A stretch of DNA of 40,031 nucleotides from an uncultured Lachnospiraceae bacterium (GTDB lineage Bacteria; Bacillota; Clostridia; Lachnospirales; Lachnospiraceae): contig CACZJL010000016.1 in the NCBI GenBank assembly GCA_902781505.1, positions 1 to 40,031 of the forward strand, written 5' to 3'. Positions 8,719-17,260 of the stretch are shown piece after piece. The notes beneath the pieces are model-generated. The model was not told the DNA's origin. It was given only the letters and a program-made list of their open reading frames with translations, and ran no database searches. The position numbers and the translations under genes are program-made. The stretch's first letter is position 1, and each line of letters begins with the position of its first letter.

Positions 8719-8964
8719 ATGGTACAGGAAAGACTTGAGTACAATATTCTGCTTCATGACACCAAGAATGCCGTTCGTTTCGTTAATGATATGAACACAC
8801 TTGACGGCGATTTTGACATTCATATGGGCAATTACTTATTCGACGCAAAATCATTACTCGGTGTTTTGAGCATGGATCCACGTCGCATCATGAAACTCGT
8901 TGTCTCTTTAAAAAAGAGCACAAAAGAGCAGTTAGATTGCGCACTTCAGCCTTATATTGCATAA
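8719..8964 (+). CDS. HPr-like protein without the catalytic histidine (Crh-like)
   Basis: A protein of 81 residues with the length and fold pattern of the PTS phosphocarrier HPr. The active-site segment that normally reads GLHARPA is replaced by HDTKNAV (13-19), so the phosphate-accepting histidine is not in its usual place. The regulatory serine region is kept as KSLLGV (44-49), which matches the Ser46 site of HPr. That combination is what defines Crh in Bacillus, a regulator rather than a sugar-transport protein. I infer a regulatory role in carbon control; the serine kinase is not in this window. The start at 8719 is chosen because AAGGAG ends eight bases upstream; an in-frame ATG at 8668 lacks such a site. 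The gene is monocistronic, between its own promoter and a terminator. Confidence 0.75.
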   Translation: MVQERLEYNILLHDTKNAVRFVNDMNTLDGDFDIHMGNYLFDAKSLLGVLSMDPRRIMKLVVSLKKSTKEQLDCALQPYIA

Positions 8965-8995
8965 TCCCCCCCTCGTTTATGTAAGGCTGTTTGCT

Positions 8996-9031
8996 CTGGC
9001 GGGCCTCCCCCCAATTGCCCGCCAGTTTTTA
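8996..9031 (+). terminator. Terminator of the HPr-like gene, with C-rich loop
   Basis: The 9-bp arms CTGGCGGGC (8996-9004) and GCCCGCCAG (9017-9025) are followed by five U. The loop contains six consecutive C, and a seven-C run follows the stop codon (about 8965-8971). Confidence 0.9.
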
Positions 9032-9050
9032 TATATTCAACCCTATCGAC

Positions 9051-9135
9051 GCTGTTAAAGGGAAACTTCAACCGGTACGCCACGTGCACGTATCGCTCCG
9101 ATATGTTTTTGGTATCCCTTTATACAGCTTTTTTT
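9051..9135 (+). terminator. Second, long-loop terminator-like hairpin
   Basis: GCTGT plus AAAGGGA (9051-9063) pairs with TCCCTTT plus ACAGC (9115-9128), leaving a small internal loop, and seven U follow at once. The 51-base loop holds smaller dyads such as ACGTGCACGT. It comes after the HPr-like terminator and before the LCP promoter, so it insulates the LCP gene or ends an unrecognised short transcript. Confidence 0.5.
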
Positions 9136-9146
9136 GTTGTCATTTC

Positions 9147-9175
9147 TTGACTGTATTTTCCAAAAGAAGTAAAAT
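9147..9175 (+). promoter_or_regulatory. Promoter of the LCP gene
   Basis: TTGACT (9147-9152) and TAAAAT (9170-9175) lie exactly 17 bases apart, each five of six to consensus. The same two hexamers at the same spacing recur before the glutamate synthase gene. Confidence 0.75.
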
Positions 9176-9216
9176 TTTATATTGGCATTAACAAATAAAT
9201 TAAGTGAGGTCCAATT

Positions 9217-10815
9217 ATGAGCAGTAATTTAAATCTGACTCCGGAATCTGCACATGCTGCCTTGAGAAAGAAGAAAATTTCTAAGGTCACCGGCATCATT
9301 CTCTGTATTCTACAGATCCTCGGATGTACAGCACTCATGACGCTTTTAATCAGGTTAAATGTATTACCGATTAAATACGTGATTGCAGGAGGTGTGGTTT
9401 TAGCATTAATCAGCTTCTACAACCTGTTCTCACAGTTTACGAAAGTGCGCTGGCTTGGCAAAGTCCTTGCCGTTTTATTAATCATTTTGAGTATCATCGG
9501 CGTTTTGTATCTGAACAAAACATACAACGCCTTAAATCAGGTCTCCGGTAACAAGGTCGAGACCACTGATATCGCAATCATTGTAAACAGCAATGATTCC
9601 GCACAGACACTTGCCGACGCTAAGAAATACTCCTTCGGTTATGTCGCTGACTTTGATACGGAAAATACCAACAAGGCAATCACCGAAGTAAACAATCGCC
9701 TCGGTTCCGGTTCTGACATTATGACGGTTGCCTATAAGTCCTTTGACGAGCTTCAGACCGCTCTTTATAACAAGCAAGTACAGGCAATTTTCATGAACGA
9801 ATCTATGCGCTACAAGATGGAAGAAATCGATGCTGACTTCTCCACAAAGACTCGCGTTCTTGATAAGGTAACGATTACAAAGGAACTGAAAGAAGCAGTG
9901 AAAAAATCGGCTGATGAGCCATTTGCACTCTACATTGCAGGTAACGATGAAGAAGGTGCTTTAGTATCTTCCGGTCGTAATGATGTAAATCTCCTTGCAG
10001 TTGTAAATCCAAAATCTCATCAGATTTTGCTGATTACAACCCCACGTGATTCCTACGTTGATATCTTACAGAACGATGATGCAGGCACTATCGCAAAGGA
10101 TAAGTTAACACATGCCGGTATTTACGGCGTTGAGCATTCTATGGATGCTTTAAACAGACTTTATGGTATTCAGCCGGATTACTACTTCCGTCTGAACTTC
10201 ACCGGATGCGTTGGTATCGTCGATGCCTTAGGTGGTATTACAATTGACTCCAAGGTAGAGTTCACAACAACACCTGATACATGGCCGGATCCAATTCATT
10301 TTGAAATCGGTGAAAATAAGGTGGATGGTATCGAAGCGCTTGCTTTCTGCAGAGAACGTAAGGCATTCGCAAGAGGTGACTTCCAGCGTGGTGAAAACCA
10401 GATGGTTGTCATGCAGGCAATTATCGATAAGGTATCCTCTCCTGATATTCTTACTCATTACATGCAGGTACTTGATGCAATCGATGACATGTTTGTCACC
10501 AGCATGCCAAGTGAGAAGATTACAGAACTCGCTCGTACAACCTTAAACAGCACAGAAGGCTGGAATGTACAGACTTACTCCGCACAGGCCGCTTCTACAG
10601 GCAGCGCCTACAGTGCCCTCGAAAAGATGAATCTTTCCATGGTATTCTTAAACGATGATTCCATCAAAATTGCAAAGGAAATGGTTGCCAAGATTAACAA
10701 TGGCGAGAAGTTCGATGTTGATGCTTATTCTGAATCCAGAATGGCGCAGTTAAAGGAAGCTTCCAAGGCAGGAACTGCTACAACCAAGGCAGCAACTACA
10801 GTAAAAGCTCAGTAA
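9217..10815 (+). CDS. LytR-CpsA-Psr (LCP) family cell-wall ligase
   Basis: Transfers glycopolymers such as teichoic acids or capsule from a lipid carrier onto peptidoglycan at the outer face of the membrane. The 532-residue protein has three hydrophobic segments in residues 22-105. An extracellular linker domain follows (about 110-250), then the LCP domain from about 262. The domain shows ITTPRDSYVDI, the LNRLYGIQPDYYFRLNF region, VDALGGITI, and the Arg-rich CRERKAFARGDFQRGENQ segment that binds the pyrophosphate of the lipid substrate. The C-terminal 60 residues are a Ser/Thr/Ala-rich tail. A GTGAGG site precedes the ATG. The gene stands alone between its own promoter and a strong terminator. 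Confidence 0.93.
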   Translation: MSSNLNLTPESAHAALRKKKISKVTGIILCILQILGCTALMTLLIRLNVLPIKYVIAGGVVLALISFYNLFSQFTKVRWLGKVLAVLLIILSIIGVLYLNKTYNALNQVSGNKVETTDIAIIVNSNDSAQTLADAKKYSFGYVADFDTENTNKAITEVNNRLGSGSDIMTVAYKSFDELQTALYNKQVQAIFMNESMRYKMEEIDADFSTKTRVLDKVTITKELKEAVKKSADEPFALYIAGNDEEGALVSSGRNDVNLLAVVNPKSHQILLITTPRDSYVDILQNDDAGTIAKDKLTHAGIYGVEHSMDALNRLYGIQPDYYFRLNFTGCVGIVDALGGITIDSKVEFTTTPDTWPDPIHFEIGENKVDGIEALAFCRERKAFARGDFQRGENQMVVMQAIIDKVSSPDILTHYMQVLDAIDDMFVTSMPSEKITELARTTLNSTEGWNVQTYSAQAASTGSAYSALEKMNLSMVFLNDDSIKIAKEMVAKINNGEKFDVDAYSESRMAQLKEASKAGTATTKAATTVKAQ

Positions 10816-10832
10816 TTCATAACAAAAACAAA

Positions 10833-10866
10833 GGGAATCGCATTCTTCCGGTGCGATTCCTTTTTT
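10833..10866 (+). terminator. Terminator of the LCP gene
   Basis: GGAATCGCA (10834-10842) pairs with TGCGATTCC (10852-10860) and six U follow directly. Confidence 0.93.
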
Positions 10867-10981
10867 CTTTACAAAAAACGCCCTTCAGTCTCCTGCTTAA
10901 TTAAGATTATTCATCTCATTATCCGGTACACCAGTGTTCTCTACAGTTTATCTTAATTATATAAGTAATGTTCTTTTTTAC

Positions 10982-11010
10982 TTGACTTTAGTAAGTTAAA
11001 ATTCTAAAAT
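10982..11010 (+). promoter_or_regulatory. Promoter of the glutamate synthase gene
   Basis: TTGACT (10982-10987), a 17-base spacer and TAAAAT (11005-11010). Upstream, TAATTAAGAT (10898-10907) and ATCTTAATTA (10950-10959) form a widely spaced 10-bp inverted repeat that could bind a regulator. Nothing else is visible between the LCP terminator and this promoter. Confidence 0.75.
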
Positions 11011-11011
11011 C

Positions 11012-11130
11012 TGAAATAAATTAAGGCTAATGCACAGATAAAGTAAATTATCTGCACGCGACCTGATTCATAATGAGAGGCAAAGGCGCCATGTATTTCT
11101 GTTCAAGGAGATACATGACGTCTTTTTATT
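11012..11130 (+). promoter_or_regulatory. Glutamate synthase leader with attenuator-like terminator
   Basis: The predicted 5' leader of about 135 nt carries two hairpins. The first has a 7-bp stem (11035-11041 with 11048-11054) closed by a six-base loop. The second is long: 11082-11100 pairs with 11107-11125, with one mismatch (11089/11118), also closed by a six-base loop (11101-11106). It runs directly into TTTTTATT at 11123-11130. This is a textbook intrinsic terminator placed inside the leader, only 11 bases before the ribosome site GGGAGG (11141-11146). Premature termination is therefore the likely mode of control. The two-hairpin, hexaloop layout recalls ANTAR-protein targets, but the loops lack the A1/G4 bases of that class, so the signal is unknown. 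Confidence 0.7.
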
Positions 11131-11152
11131 TGCCACGTTTGGGAGGAAAATT

Positions 11153-14100
11153 ATGTTTGATGTAAGAAGAACAACAAAAGCTGCGTACGGTTATAATGCT
11201 TTAAACGAGCACGATGCCTGTGGTATCGGCGCATGCGTAGATATTAAGGGTAGAAAGAGCCATAAGATTGTATCCGATGCCCTTTCCATTGTTGAGCGCT
11301 TAGAGCACCGTGCAGGTAAGGATGCTGAAGGAAAGACAGGAGACGGTGTCGGGATCATGACACAGGTCCCACATACCTTTTTAAAGAAAGCGGTTAAGAA
11401 GCTTGGCATCGAGCTCGGTGAAGAAAGAACCTATGGTGTCGGTATGTTCTTTCTCCCTCAGGATGAGACAAAGAGAGAGCGTGCCAAGAAGATGTTTGAG
11501 GTGGTAACAGAGAAAGAGAACCTCACCTTCCTTGGCTGGCGTGAAGTACCGGTTGACCCTTCCGTTCTTGGTCCAAAGGCATTAGAGTGCATGCCTTCTA
11601 TCTGGCAGGCATTTATTCAAATTCCGGCTGACACGAAAACCGGTATTGATTTCGACCGCCGTCTTTACGTCCTTCGCAGAGTCTTTGAACAGAGTAACGA
11701 TACAACTTACGTATGTTCTCTTTCAAGCAGAACCATCATCTACAAAGGAATGTTTTTAGTGGATCAGCTCCGTTCTTTCTATAAGGATTTACAGGATGAA
11801 AGCTATACTTCCGCTTCTGCCCTGGTACATAGCCGTTTCTCCACGAACACCTTCCCTTCCTGGGAGCGCGCTCATCCATATCGTTTCATCGTTCACAACG
11901 GCGAAATCAACACCATCCGCGGTAACACCGATAAGATGTACGCCAGAGATGAAACCATGGACTCTCCTCTCTTAAGAGAGCAGGCAGCGAAGCTCTTCCC
12001 TGTTGTTTCCACAAGTGGTTCTGATTCCGGCATGCTTGATAACACCTTAGAGTTCCTGACCATGAATGGCATGGATCTCGCCAAGGCTGTTATGATTACA
12101 ATTCCTGAACCATGGGAACATAACACAAACATGAATCAGAAAAAGAAAGACTTCTATCAGTACTATGCAACAATGATGGAGCCATGGGATGGTCCTGCTT
12201 CCATCCTCTTCTCTGATGGCGATGTGGTTGGTGCCGTCCTTGACCGTAATGGCCTCAGGCCATCCCGTTACTACGTTACAAAGGATGGTGTGTTAGTCCT
12301 TTCCTCAGAGACCGGCGTGCTTCCTGTCGATGAATCTGAGATTGTAAAGAAAGACCGGCTGCATCCTGGCAAGATGCTTCTTGTCGATATGAAAGAAGGA
12401 CGCATCATTGATGATACTGAGCTTAAAAGTCGCTACATCAACACAAATCCTTATGGCGAATGGCTTTCCGGCAACCTGGTTCATTTAAACAGGTTAAGAA
12501 TTCCAAATATAAGAATCAACGAAATCACCGGCGATGAATTAAAGACCCTGCAGCGTGCCTTTGGCTACAGCGTGGATGAAATCATGAAGGCGATTCGTCC
12601 GATGGCGGAAAATGCTACAGAGAAGATTGAGGCGATGGGTATTGATACCGCGCTCCCTATGTTAAATCCGGACAATCATCCTCTGTTCCATTACTTTAAG
12701 CAGCTTTTCGCTCAGGTAACAAACCCACCTATCGACACGATTCGTGAGGAGATTGTCACTTCCACTTCCGTCTACCTTGGAACCAGTGGAAACCTGCTTG
12801 AAGAGAAGAACAGCAACTGTAACGTCTTAAAGATTCAGAATCCGATTCTTTCCGATACCGATCTGCTAAAGATTAAGAACATCAAAAAGAAGGGCTTTAA
12901 GTCTGTTACCATTCCAATCACTTACTATGTTGGAACAAAGCTTGAGAAAGCTCTCGACTACCTCTTCATCGAGGTTGACAGAGCCTTTCGTGATGGCGCC
13001 AATATCATCATCCTCTCTGACAGAGAGGTCGATGAAAACCATGTTGCCATTCCATCTTTGCTTGCTGTTTCTGCTTTAAACAGACACCTTGTTAACACCC
13101 GTCGTCGCCAGAGTCTCTCAATTATCTTAGAGAGCGGCGAACCTTGCGAAGTTCATCATTTCGCAACCCTGCTCGGCTACGGTGCTTCCGCAATTAATCC
13201 ATACCTGGCACACGAGACCATCCGTGGTCTGATTGCAGCTGGTACCTTAAATAAGGATTATTACGCAGCAGTCAACGATTACAACCATGCCGTTCTTTCC
13301 GGTATTGTTAAAATTGCAGGAAAGATGGGTATTTCCACAATTCAGTCCTACCAGGGTTCTGCTGTATTTGAAGCCATTGGTCTGAATAAGGAACTGATTG
13401 ATAAGTACTTTACAGGAACTGTCTGCCGAATCGGCGGTCTGTCCTTAGAGATGCTCGAAGAGGAAATCGAAAAGCATCACAATGAAGCCTTTGACCTCAT
13501 GAATAAAGAGAAGAAGGCTGCTCCTAAGGTATTAAAAGAAGCCCATCTTTTCGATTCAAAGATCATTCATAAGCTGCAGGAAGCAACCTGGAACAACAAC
13601 TACGAAACCTACAAAGAGTATTCTGCAATGCTTGAGAACCAGGACCAGCACATCACCATCCGCTCTCTTCTTGATTTTAAGCCTGCAAAAAATGCCATTT
13701 CACTTGATGAGGTAGAGTCCGTTGATTCCATCGTAACCCGCTTTAAAACCGGTGCGATGAGCTATGGTTCCATTTCAAAGGAAGCACATGAAGCGCTTGC
13801 CCTTGCGATGAACTCCATTCACGGAAAGAGTAACACCGGTGAAGGTGGTGAGGACGAAGAGCGATTAGCTTCTGCCGGAACCGATCATGACAGCTGCTCT
13901 GCAATCAAGCAGGTTGCATCTGGTCGTTTTGGTGTCACAAGCCGTTACCTGCTCTCTGCGAAGGAAATTCAGATTAAACTGGCACAGGGTGCGAAGCCCG
14001 GTGAAGGAGGACATTTGCCGGGAGGAAAGGTATATCCATGGATTGCGAAGACTCGTCGAAGCACACCAGGTGTATCCTTAATCTCCCCACCTCCTCATCA

Positions 14101-15682
14101 CGATATCTATTCCATCGAGGATCTGGCCGAGTTAATCTATGATTTAAAGAATGCAAACCGTAAGGCGACCATCTCCGTCAAGCTAGTTTCTGAAGTAGGC
14201 GTTGGTACTGTCGCAGCCGGTGTTGCCAAGGCCGGTGCAGGCGTTATCCTGATTTCCGGATTTGATGGTGGTACAGGCGCTGCTCCAAGAAACTCCATCT
14301 CCAATGCCGGACTTCCGTGGGAGCTTGGTCTTGCAGAGGCTCATCAGACCCTTGTTATGAACGGACTTCGTGATCACGTTCGTATTGAAACCGATGGCAA
14401 ATTAATGACCGGCCGCGACGTTGCTGTTGCAGCGATGCTCGGTGCCGAGGAATACGACTTTGCCACTGCTCCACTGGTAACGTTAGGCTGCGTCATGGCC
14501 CGTGTCTGCAACTTAGACACCTGTCCGATGGGTATCGCTACACAGAACCCTGAGCTTCGCAAGCGCTTCAAGGGCAAGCCGGAATACGTTGTTAACTACA
14601 TGAAGTTTGTTGCAGAAGAACTGCGAGAAATCATGGCTCAACTTGGAATCCGCACAGTCGATGAGTTAGTCGGCAGAACCGACCTCCTTGTTAAGAAGAC
14701 AAATCTTCCGGAGCATGAACAGCCAATCGATCTTTCCGCTATTTTAAACAACCCATATGCTGGAAAGAAGAAGATTCCTGTAATCTTCAATGAGAAGAAA
14801 GCCTATCCATTCCACTTAAATCGCACGTTAGATGAAAAGGTTCTGTTAAAAAAGTTTGCTCCTGCTATTCTGGAAAATGAACCAAAGTCCCTTTCCATCT
14901 CTGTTTCAAACACAGACCGTGCCTTCGGTACTATCCTCGGTTCTGTAATCACGGACACTTTAGGTGAGAAGGTGAAAGAAAATCAGTATGTCGTAAACTG
15001 TAAGGGCGCAGGTGGCCAGAGCTTTGGTGCCTTCATCCCATCCGGTCTGACCTTATCTCTTTCCGGTGATGCAAACGATTACTTTGGTAAGGGACTCTCC
15101 GGTGGTCTCTTAGCTCTCTTCCCTCCGAAGGAAGCTGGCTTTGTGGCAGCAGACAACATCATTGCCGGCAATGTCTGCTTATACGGTGCTACTTCCGGTA
15201 AGGCATTCATCGCAGGTATCGCAGGAGAACGTTTTGCTGTTCGTAACTCCGGTGCCATCGCCGTTGTTGAAGGAATTGGCGATCATGGTCTTGAATACAT
15301 GACCGGTGGTAAGGTTGCTATTCTCGGACCTGTCGGGAATAACTTTGCCGCTGGAATGAACGGCGGTATCGCTTACGTCTTTGATGAAAACAATGATCTG
15401 TATGCAAAGTTAAATCAGGATCTGGTTTCCTATGAAGAACTGGATAACAAGTATGATGTTGAAGAATTCAAGTCTCTGATTATGGAGCATGTAAAATACA
15501 CCGGTTCCGTACTTGGACAGACCATTCTTGAGAACTTCGAAGAATATCTTCCAAAATTCAAGAAGGTCATTCCAAACGAATACCGTAGTATGATTGAACG
15601 CATTACAGCACTCGAAGAACGCGGCCTCTCTGCGGAACAGGCAGAAATGGAAGCTTTTTACGATTTCAAGGCGGGAAAATAA
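11153..15682 (+). CDS. gltB: Glutamate synthase, large (alpha) subunit
   Basis: Makes two glutamates from glutamine and 2-oxoglutarate, the second half of ammonia assimilation. All domains of the large subunit are present in 1509 residues. The class II amidotransferase begins at Cys23 (ACGIG), which implies removal of a 22-residue propeptide. A central domain follows, then the FMN-binding barrel with GAKPGEGGHLPGGKV and the STPGVSLISPPPHHDIYS segment. The 3Fe-4S cysteines are Cys1113, Cys1119 and Cys1124. The GXGXG-type beta-helix domain closes the chain. No gltD small subunit lies beside it, so electrons must come from a subunit encoded elsewhere or from ferredoxin. Expression is likely set by the leader hairpin just upstream, and a strong terminator follows. 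Confidence 0.97.
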   Translation: MFDVRRTTKAAYGYNALNEHDACGIGACVDIKGRKSHKIVSDALSIVERLEHRAGKDAEGKTGDGVGIMTQVPHTFLKKAVKKLGIELGEERTYGVGMFFLPQDETKRERAKKMFEVVTEKENLTFLGWREVPVDPSVLGPKALECMPSIWQAFIQIPADTKTGIDFDRRLYVLRRVFEQSNDTTYVCSLSSRTIIYKGMFLVDQLRSFYKDLQDESYTSASALVHSRFSTNTFPSWERAHPYRFIVHNGEINTIRGNTDKMYARDETMDSPLLREQAAKLFPVVSTSGSDSGMLDNTLEFLTMNGMDLAKAVMITIPEPWEHNTNMNQKKKDFYQYYATMMEPWDGPASILFSDGDVVGAVLDRNGLRPSRYYVTKDGVLVLSSETGVLPVDESEIVKKDRLHPGKMLLVDMKEGRIIDDTELKSRYINTNPYGEWLSGNLVHLNRLRIPNIRINEITGDELKTLQRAFGYSVDEIMKAIRPMAENATEKIEAMGIDTALPMLNPDNHPLFHYFKQLFAQVTNPPIDTIREEIVTSTSVYLGTSGNLLEEKNSNCNVLKIQNPILSDTDLLKIKNIKKKGFKSVTIPITYYVGTKLEKALDYLFIEVDRAFRDGANIIILSDREVDENHVAIPSLLAVSALNRHLVNTRRRQSLSIILESGEPCEVHHFATLLGYGASAINPYLAHETIRGLIAAGTLNKDYYAAVNDYNHAVLSGIVKIAGKMGISTIQSYQGSAVFEAIGLNKELIDKYFTGTVCRIGGLSLEMLEEEIEKHHNEAFDLMNKEKKAAPKVLKEAHLFDSKIIHKLQEATWNNNYETYKEYSAMLENQDQHITIRSLLDFKPAKNAISLDEVESVDSIVTRFKTGAMSYGSISKEAHEALALAMNSIHGKSNTGEGGEDEERLASAGTDHDSCSAIKQVASGRFGVTSRYLLSAKEIQIKLAQGAKPGEGGHLPGGKVYPWIAKTRRSTPGVSLISPPPHHDIYSIEDLAELIYDLKNANRKATISVKLVSEVGVGTVAAGVAKAGAGVILISGFDGGTGAAPRNSISNAGLPWELGLAEAHQTLVMNGLRDHVRIETDGKLMTGRDVAVAAMLGAEEYDFATAPLVTLGCVMARVCNLDTCPMGIATQNPELRKRFKGKPEYVVNYMKFVAEELREIMAQLGIRTVDELVGRTDLLVKKTNLPEHEQPIDLSAILNNPYAGKKKIPVIFNEKKAYPFHLNRTLDEKVLLKKFAPAILENEPKSLSISVSNTDRAFGTILGSVITDTLGEKVKENQYVVNCKGAGGQSFGAFIPSGLTLSLSGDANDYFGKGLSGGLLALFPPKEAGFVAADNIIAGNVCLYGATSGKAFIAGIAGERFAVRNSGAIAVVEGIGDHGLEYMTGGKVAILGPVGNNFAAGMNGGIAYVFDENNDLYAKLNQDLVSYEELDNKYDVEEFKSLIMEHVKYTGSVLGQTILENFEEYLPKFKKVIPNEYRSMIERITALEERGLSAEQAEMEAFYDFKAGK

Positions 15683-15701
15683 ATAATCATCAATCAAAAT
15701 A

Positions 15702-15738
15702 GCTGACAGAGAGGAAGACCTCTCCGTCAGCCTTTTTA
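15702..15738 (+). terminator. Terminator of the glutamate synthase gene
   Basis: GCTGAC plus GAGAGG pairs with CCTCTC plus GTCAGC around a short loop, followed by CTTTTTATT. On the other strand a weaker TTTT follows, so it may also help end the convergent ABC operon. Confidence 0.9.
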
Positions 15739-15760
15739 TTAATGCACTCTGACCTGTCCT

Positions 15761-16420
15761 TTATGCCAGGCCAACTTTTTCATTTTCATAGGTCTTTTTG
15801 ATTTCACCATCACTGATTTCAATAATTTCATCGCTAAGATAGTTAAGCTCTTCCGTATCATGACACGCAATGATACACAGTGCTCCGCGGCTCTTCTCTT
15901 CACTCAAAATATCTCGTACCAGCTTCGCACCGGCTTCATCTAACGCATTAATCGGCTCATCCAGAATCAGAAGTTTTGGATGCTCCATAATCGCTGCTGC
16001 GATTCCTAATCTCTGCTTCATACCTAGTGAATACTTTCTGTACGTTCTCTTATCATCCGGGTCTAAACCAACTCTTTGAATTGCCTCCCGAACCTCCTTT
16101 TCCCCAACCTTTTTTTGAATATCAGCTAACATCTTCAGATTTTTATATCCGGTATAATTCTTTAAAAACGCTGGATTCTCCAGAAGTAAGCCAACACTGT
16201 CCGGGAAGGATTTCTTTTCTCCAAGCACATAATCATCAATCTGTACAGAACCTTTTGTTGGAACAATCAGGCCACAGATTGCCCGCATTAACATTGTTTT
16301 ACCGGAACCATTCTTTCCCTTAAGACCATAAATCTTACCTCCGGAAAGTGTAAGATTAACATTTTTTAACACCTCTGACTGATTCAGAGTTTTTGAATAA
16401 TTTTCAATTATAATCTTCAT
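15761..16420 (-). CDS. ABC transporter ATP-binding protein of the peptide/ABC cassette
   Basis: Cytoplasmic ATPase that would drive the membrane proteins encoded just upstream. It is a short single-domain ABC ATPase (219 residues from the ATG at 16420) of the DrrA/NatA type. It has Walker A GKNGSGKT near residue 33, the Q-loop region LLLENPAF, the signature YSLGMKQR with M in place of the usual second G/S, Walker B LLILDEP, and the switch histidine in ACHD. A GTG at 16429 could also start it, but AGGTGGG lies five bases before the ATG at 16420 and overlaps the stop codon of the preceding gene, so translation is probably coupled. It is the last gene of the cassette, ending 22 bases from the glutamate synthase terminator. 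Confidence 0.9.
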   Translation of the reverse strand: MKIIIENYSKTLNQSEVLKNVNLTLSGGKIYGLKGKNGSGKTMLMRAICGLIVPTKGSVQIDDYVLGEKKSFPDSVGLLLENPAFLKNYTGYKNLKMLADIQKKVGEKEVREAIQRVGLDPDDKRTYRKYSLGMKQRLGIAAAIMEHPKLLILDEPINALDEAGAKLVRDILSEEKSRGALCIIACHDTEELNYLSDEIIEISDGEIKKTYENEKVGLA

Positions 16421-16429
16421 AATTCCCAC

Positions 16430-17260
16430 CTAATAGATATCTCTTTTTCTTACACACACACATCCAAAAAAGACAGAAGAAACTGCCAGGACTACCGCCA
16501 GGATGAGACCAAATGAAAGACTGACCCTGGAACCGACAAATTTATTCAGTCTAAGTAGCATCTGGTAATTTCCAAACAACCACTTATTTTTAATAAAAAC
16601 TGAACTGATTTCCATTGCCATCACAGCTGCAACAGATAAAACCGGTCCTGTTATCAACGAAAGCATATTCTGAAACAGACAAATGGATACAGCAAATACA
16701 ATCTGAAAAACAACCGTAATAAAAAACAGCTCTTCACCATGCATATTCCATGTCCTTACTCCTAAGGAATATGTGCTAAACGCATCATGCACGCCAAGTC
16801 CACCGCCTGATATCAGGCCAAATAAAAGGCATTCCAAAACAATCAGAAAATACGATAGAACAACTGTCACAATTATAGAGATACAACGACTGATCCACCA
16901 TTCATATCGATTTTTGAATTTTAAAAAAACATGCTCATTTCCTCTTAGCTTCAGGGAACTAATGTCACTTACCAAGAGTAAAACAAGAAATTGAATCCCC
17001 ATAAAACCAGGATCTACAGGAATATAGAATGTATCTTTGGATATTTTAACTTCTGTCGTCCCTTTGCAAAGATTCACTAAAAAGTCCAACATTCCAGGTT
17101 GTATGAAACCAATCTTCTCCGTTATAAACGTAAGTTTCGTTATTCGAATCAAACTAAAATTGCTCAATGTCACAAACAGAATCAAAAGAATAAATCGAAA
17201 TTTGCGCTCCAAATTTACTCTTTTAATTAATGACATCAGTTTATGTCCGCCATAATTCAT
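16430..17260 (-). CDS. Membrane protein, ABC-2-like permease
   Basis: A protein of 276 residues with about six hydrophobic segments (near residues 20-37, 80-100, 125-150, 180-205, 208-230 and 245-268), separated by a short extracellular loop after the first. The layout fits a permease half of a type 2 ABC exporter such as those next to lantibiotic or bacteriocin immunity genes, but no family motif is decisive. The ATG at 17260 overlaps the previous stop as ATGA, so coupling decides the start. A second ATG at 17236 has GGCGGA upstream and is a possible alternative. An upstream extension of the frame to 17323 would overlap the previous gene and is unlikely. Confidence 0.75.
   Translation of the reverse strand: MNYGGHKLMSLIKRVNLERKFRFILLILFVTLSNFSLIRITKLTFITEKIGFIQPGMLDFLVNLCKGTTEVKISKDTFYIPVDPGFMGIQFLVLLLVSDISSLKLRGNEHVFLKFKNRYEWWISRCISIIVTVVLSYFLIVLECLLFGLISGGGLGVHDAFSTYSLGVRTWNMHGEELFFITVVFQIVFAVSICLFQNMLSLITGPVLSVAAVMAMEISSVFIKNKWLFGNYQMLLRLNKFVGSRVSLSFGLILAVVLAVSSVFFGCVCVRKRDIY

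Noticed and set aside
11035..11106. ANTAR-protein target made of two hexaloop hairpins
   Set aside because: The layout fits, but neither loop has A at position 1 with G at position 4, so it is kept only as a generic attenuator.
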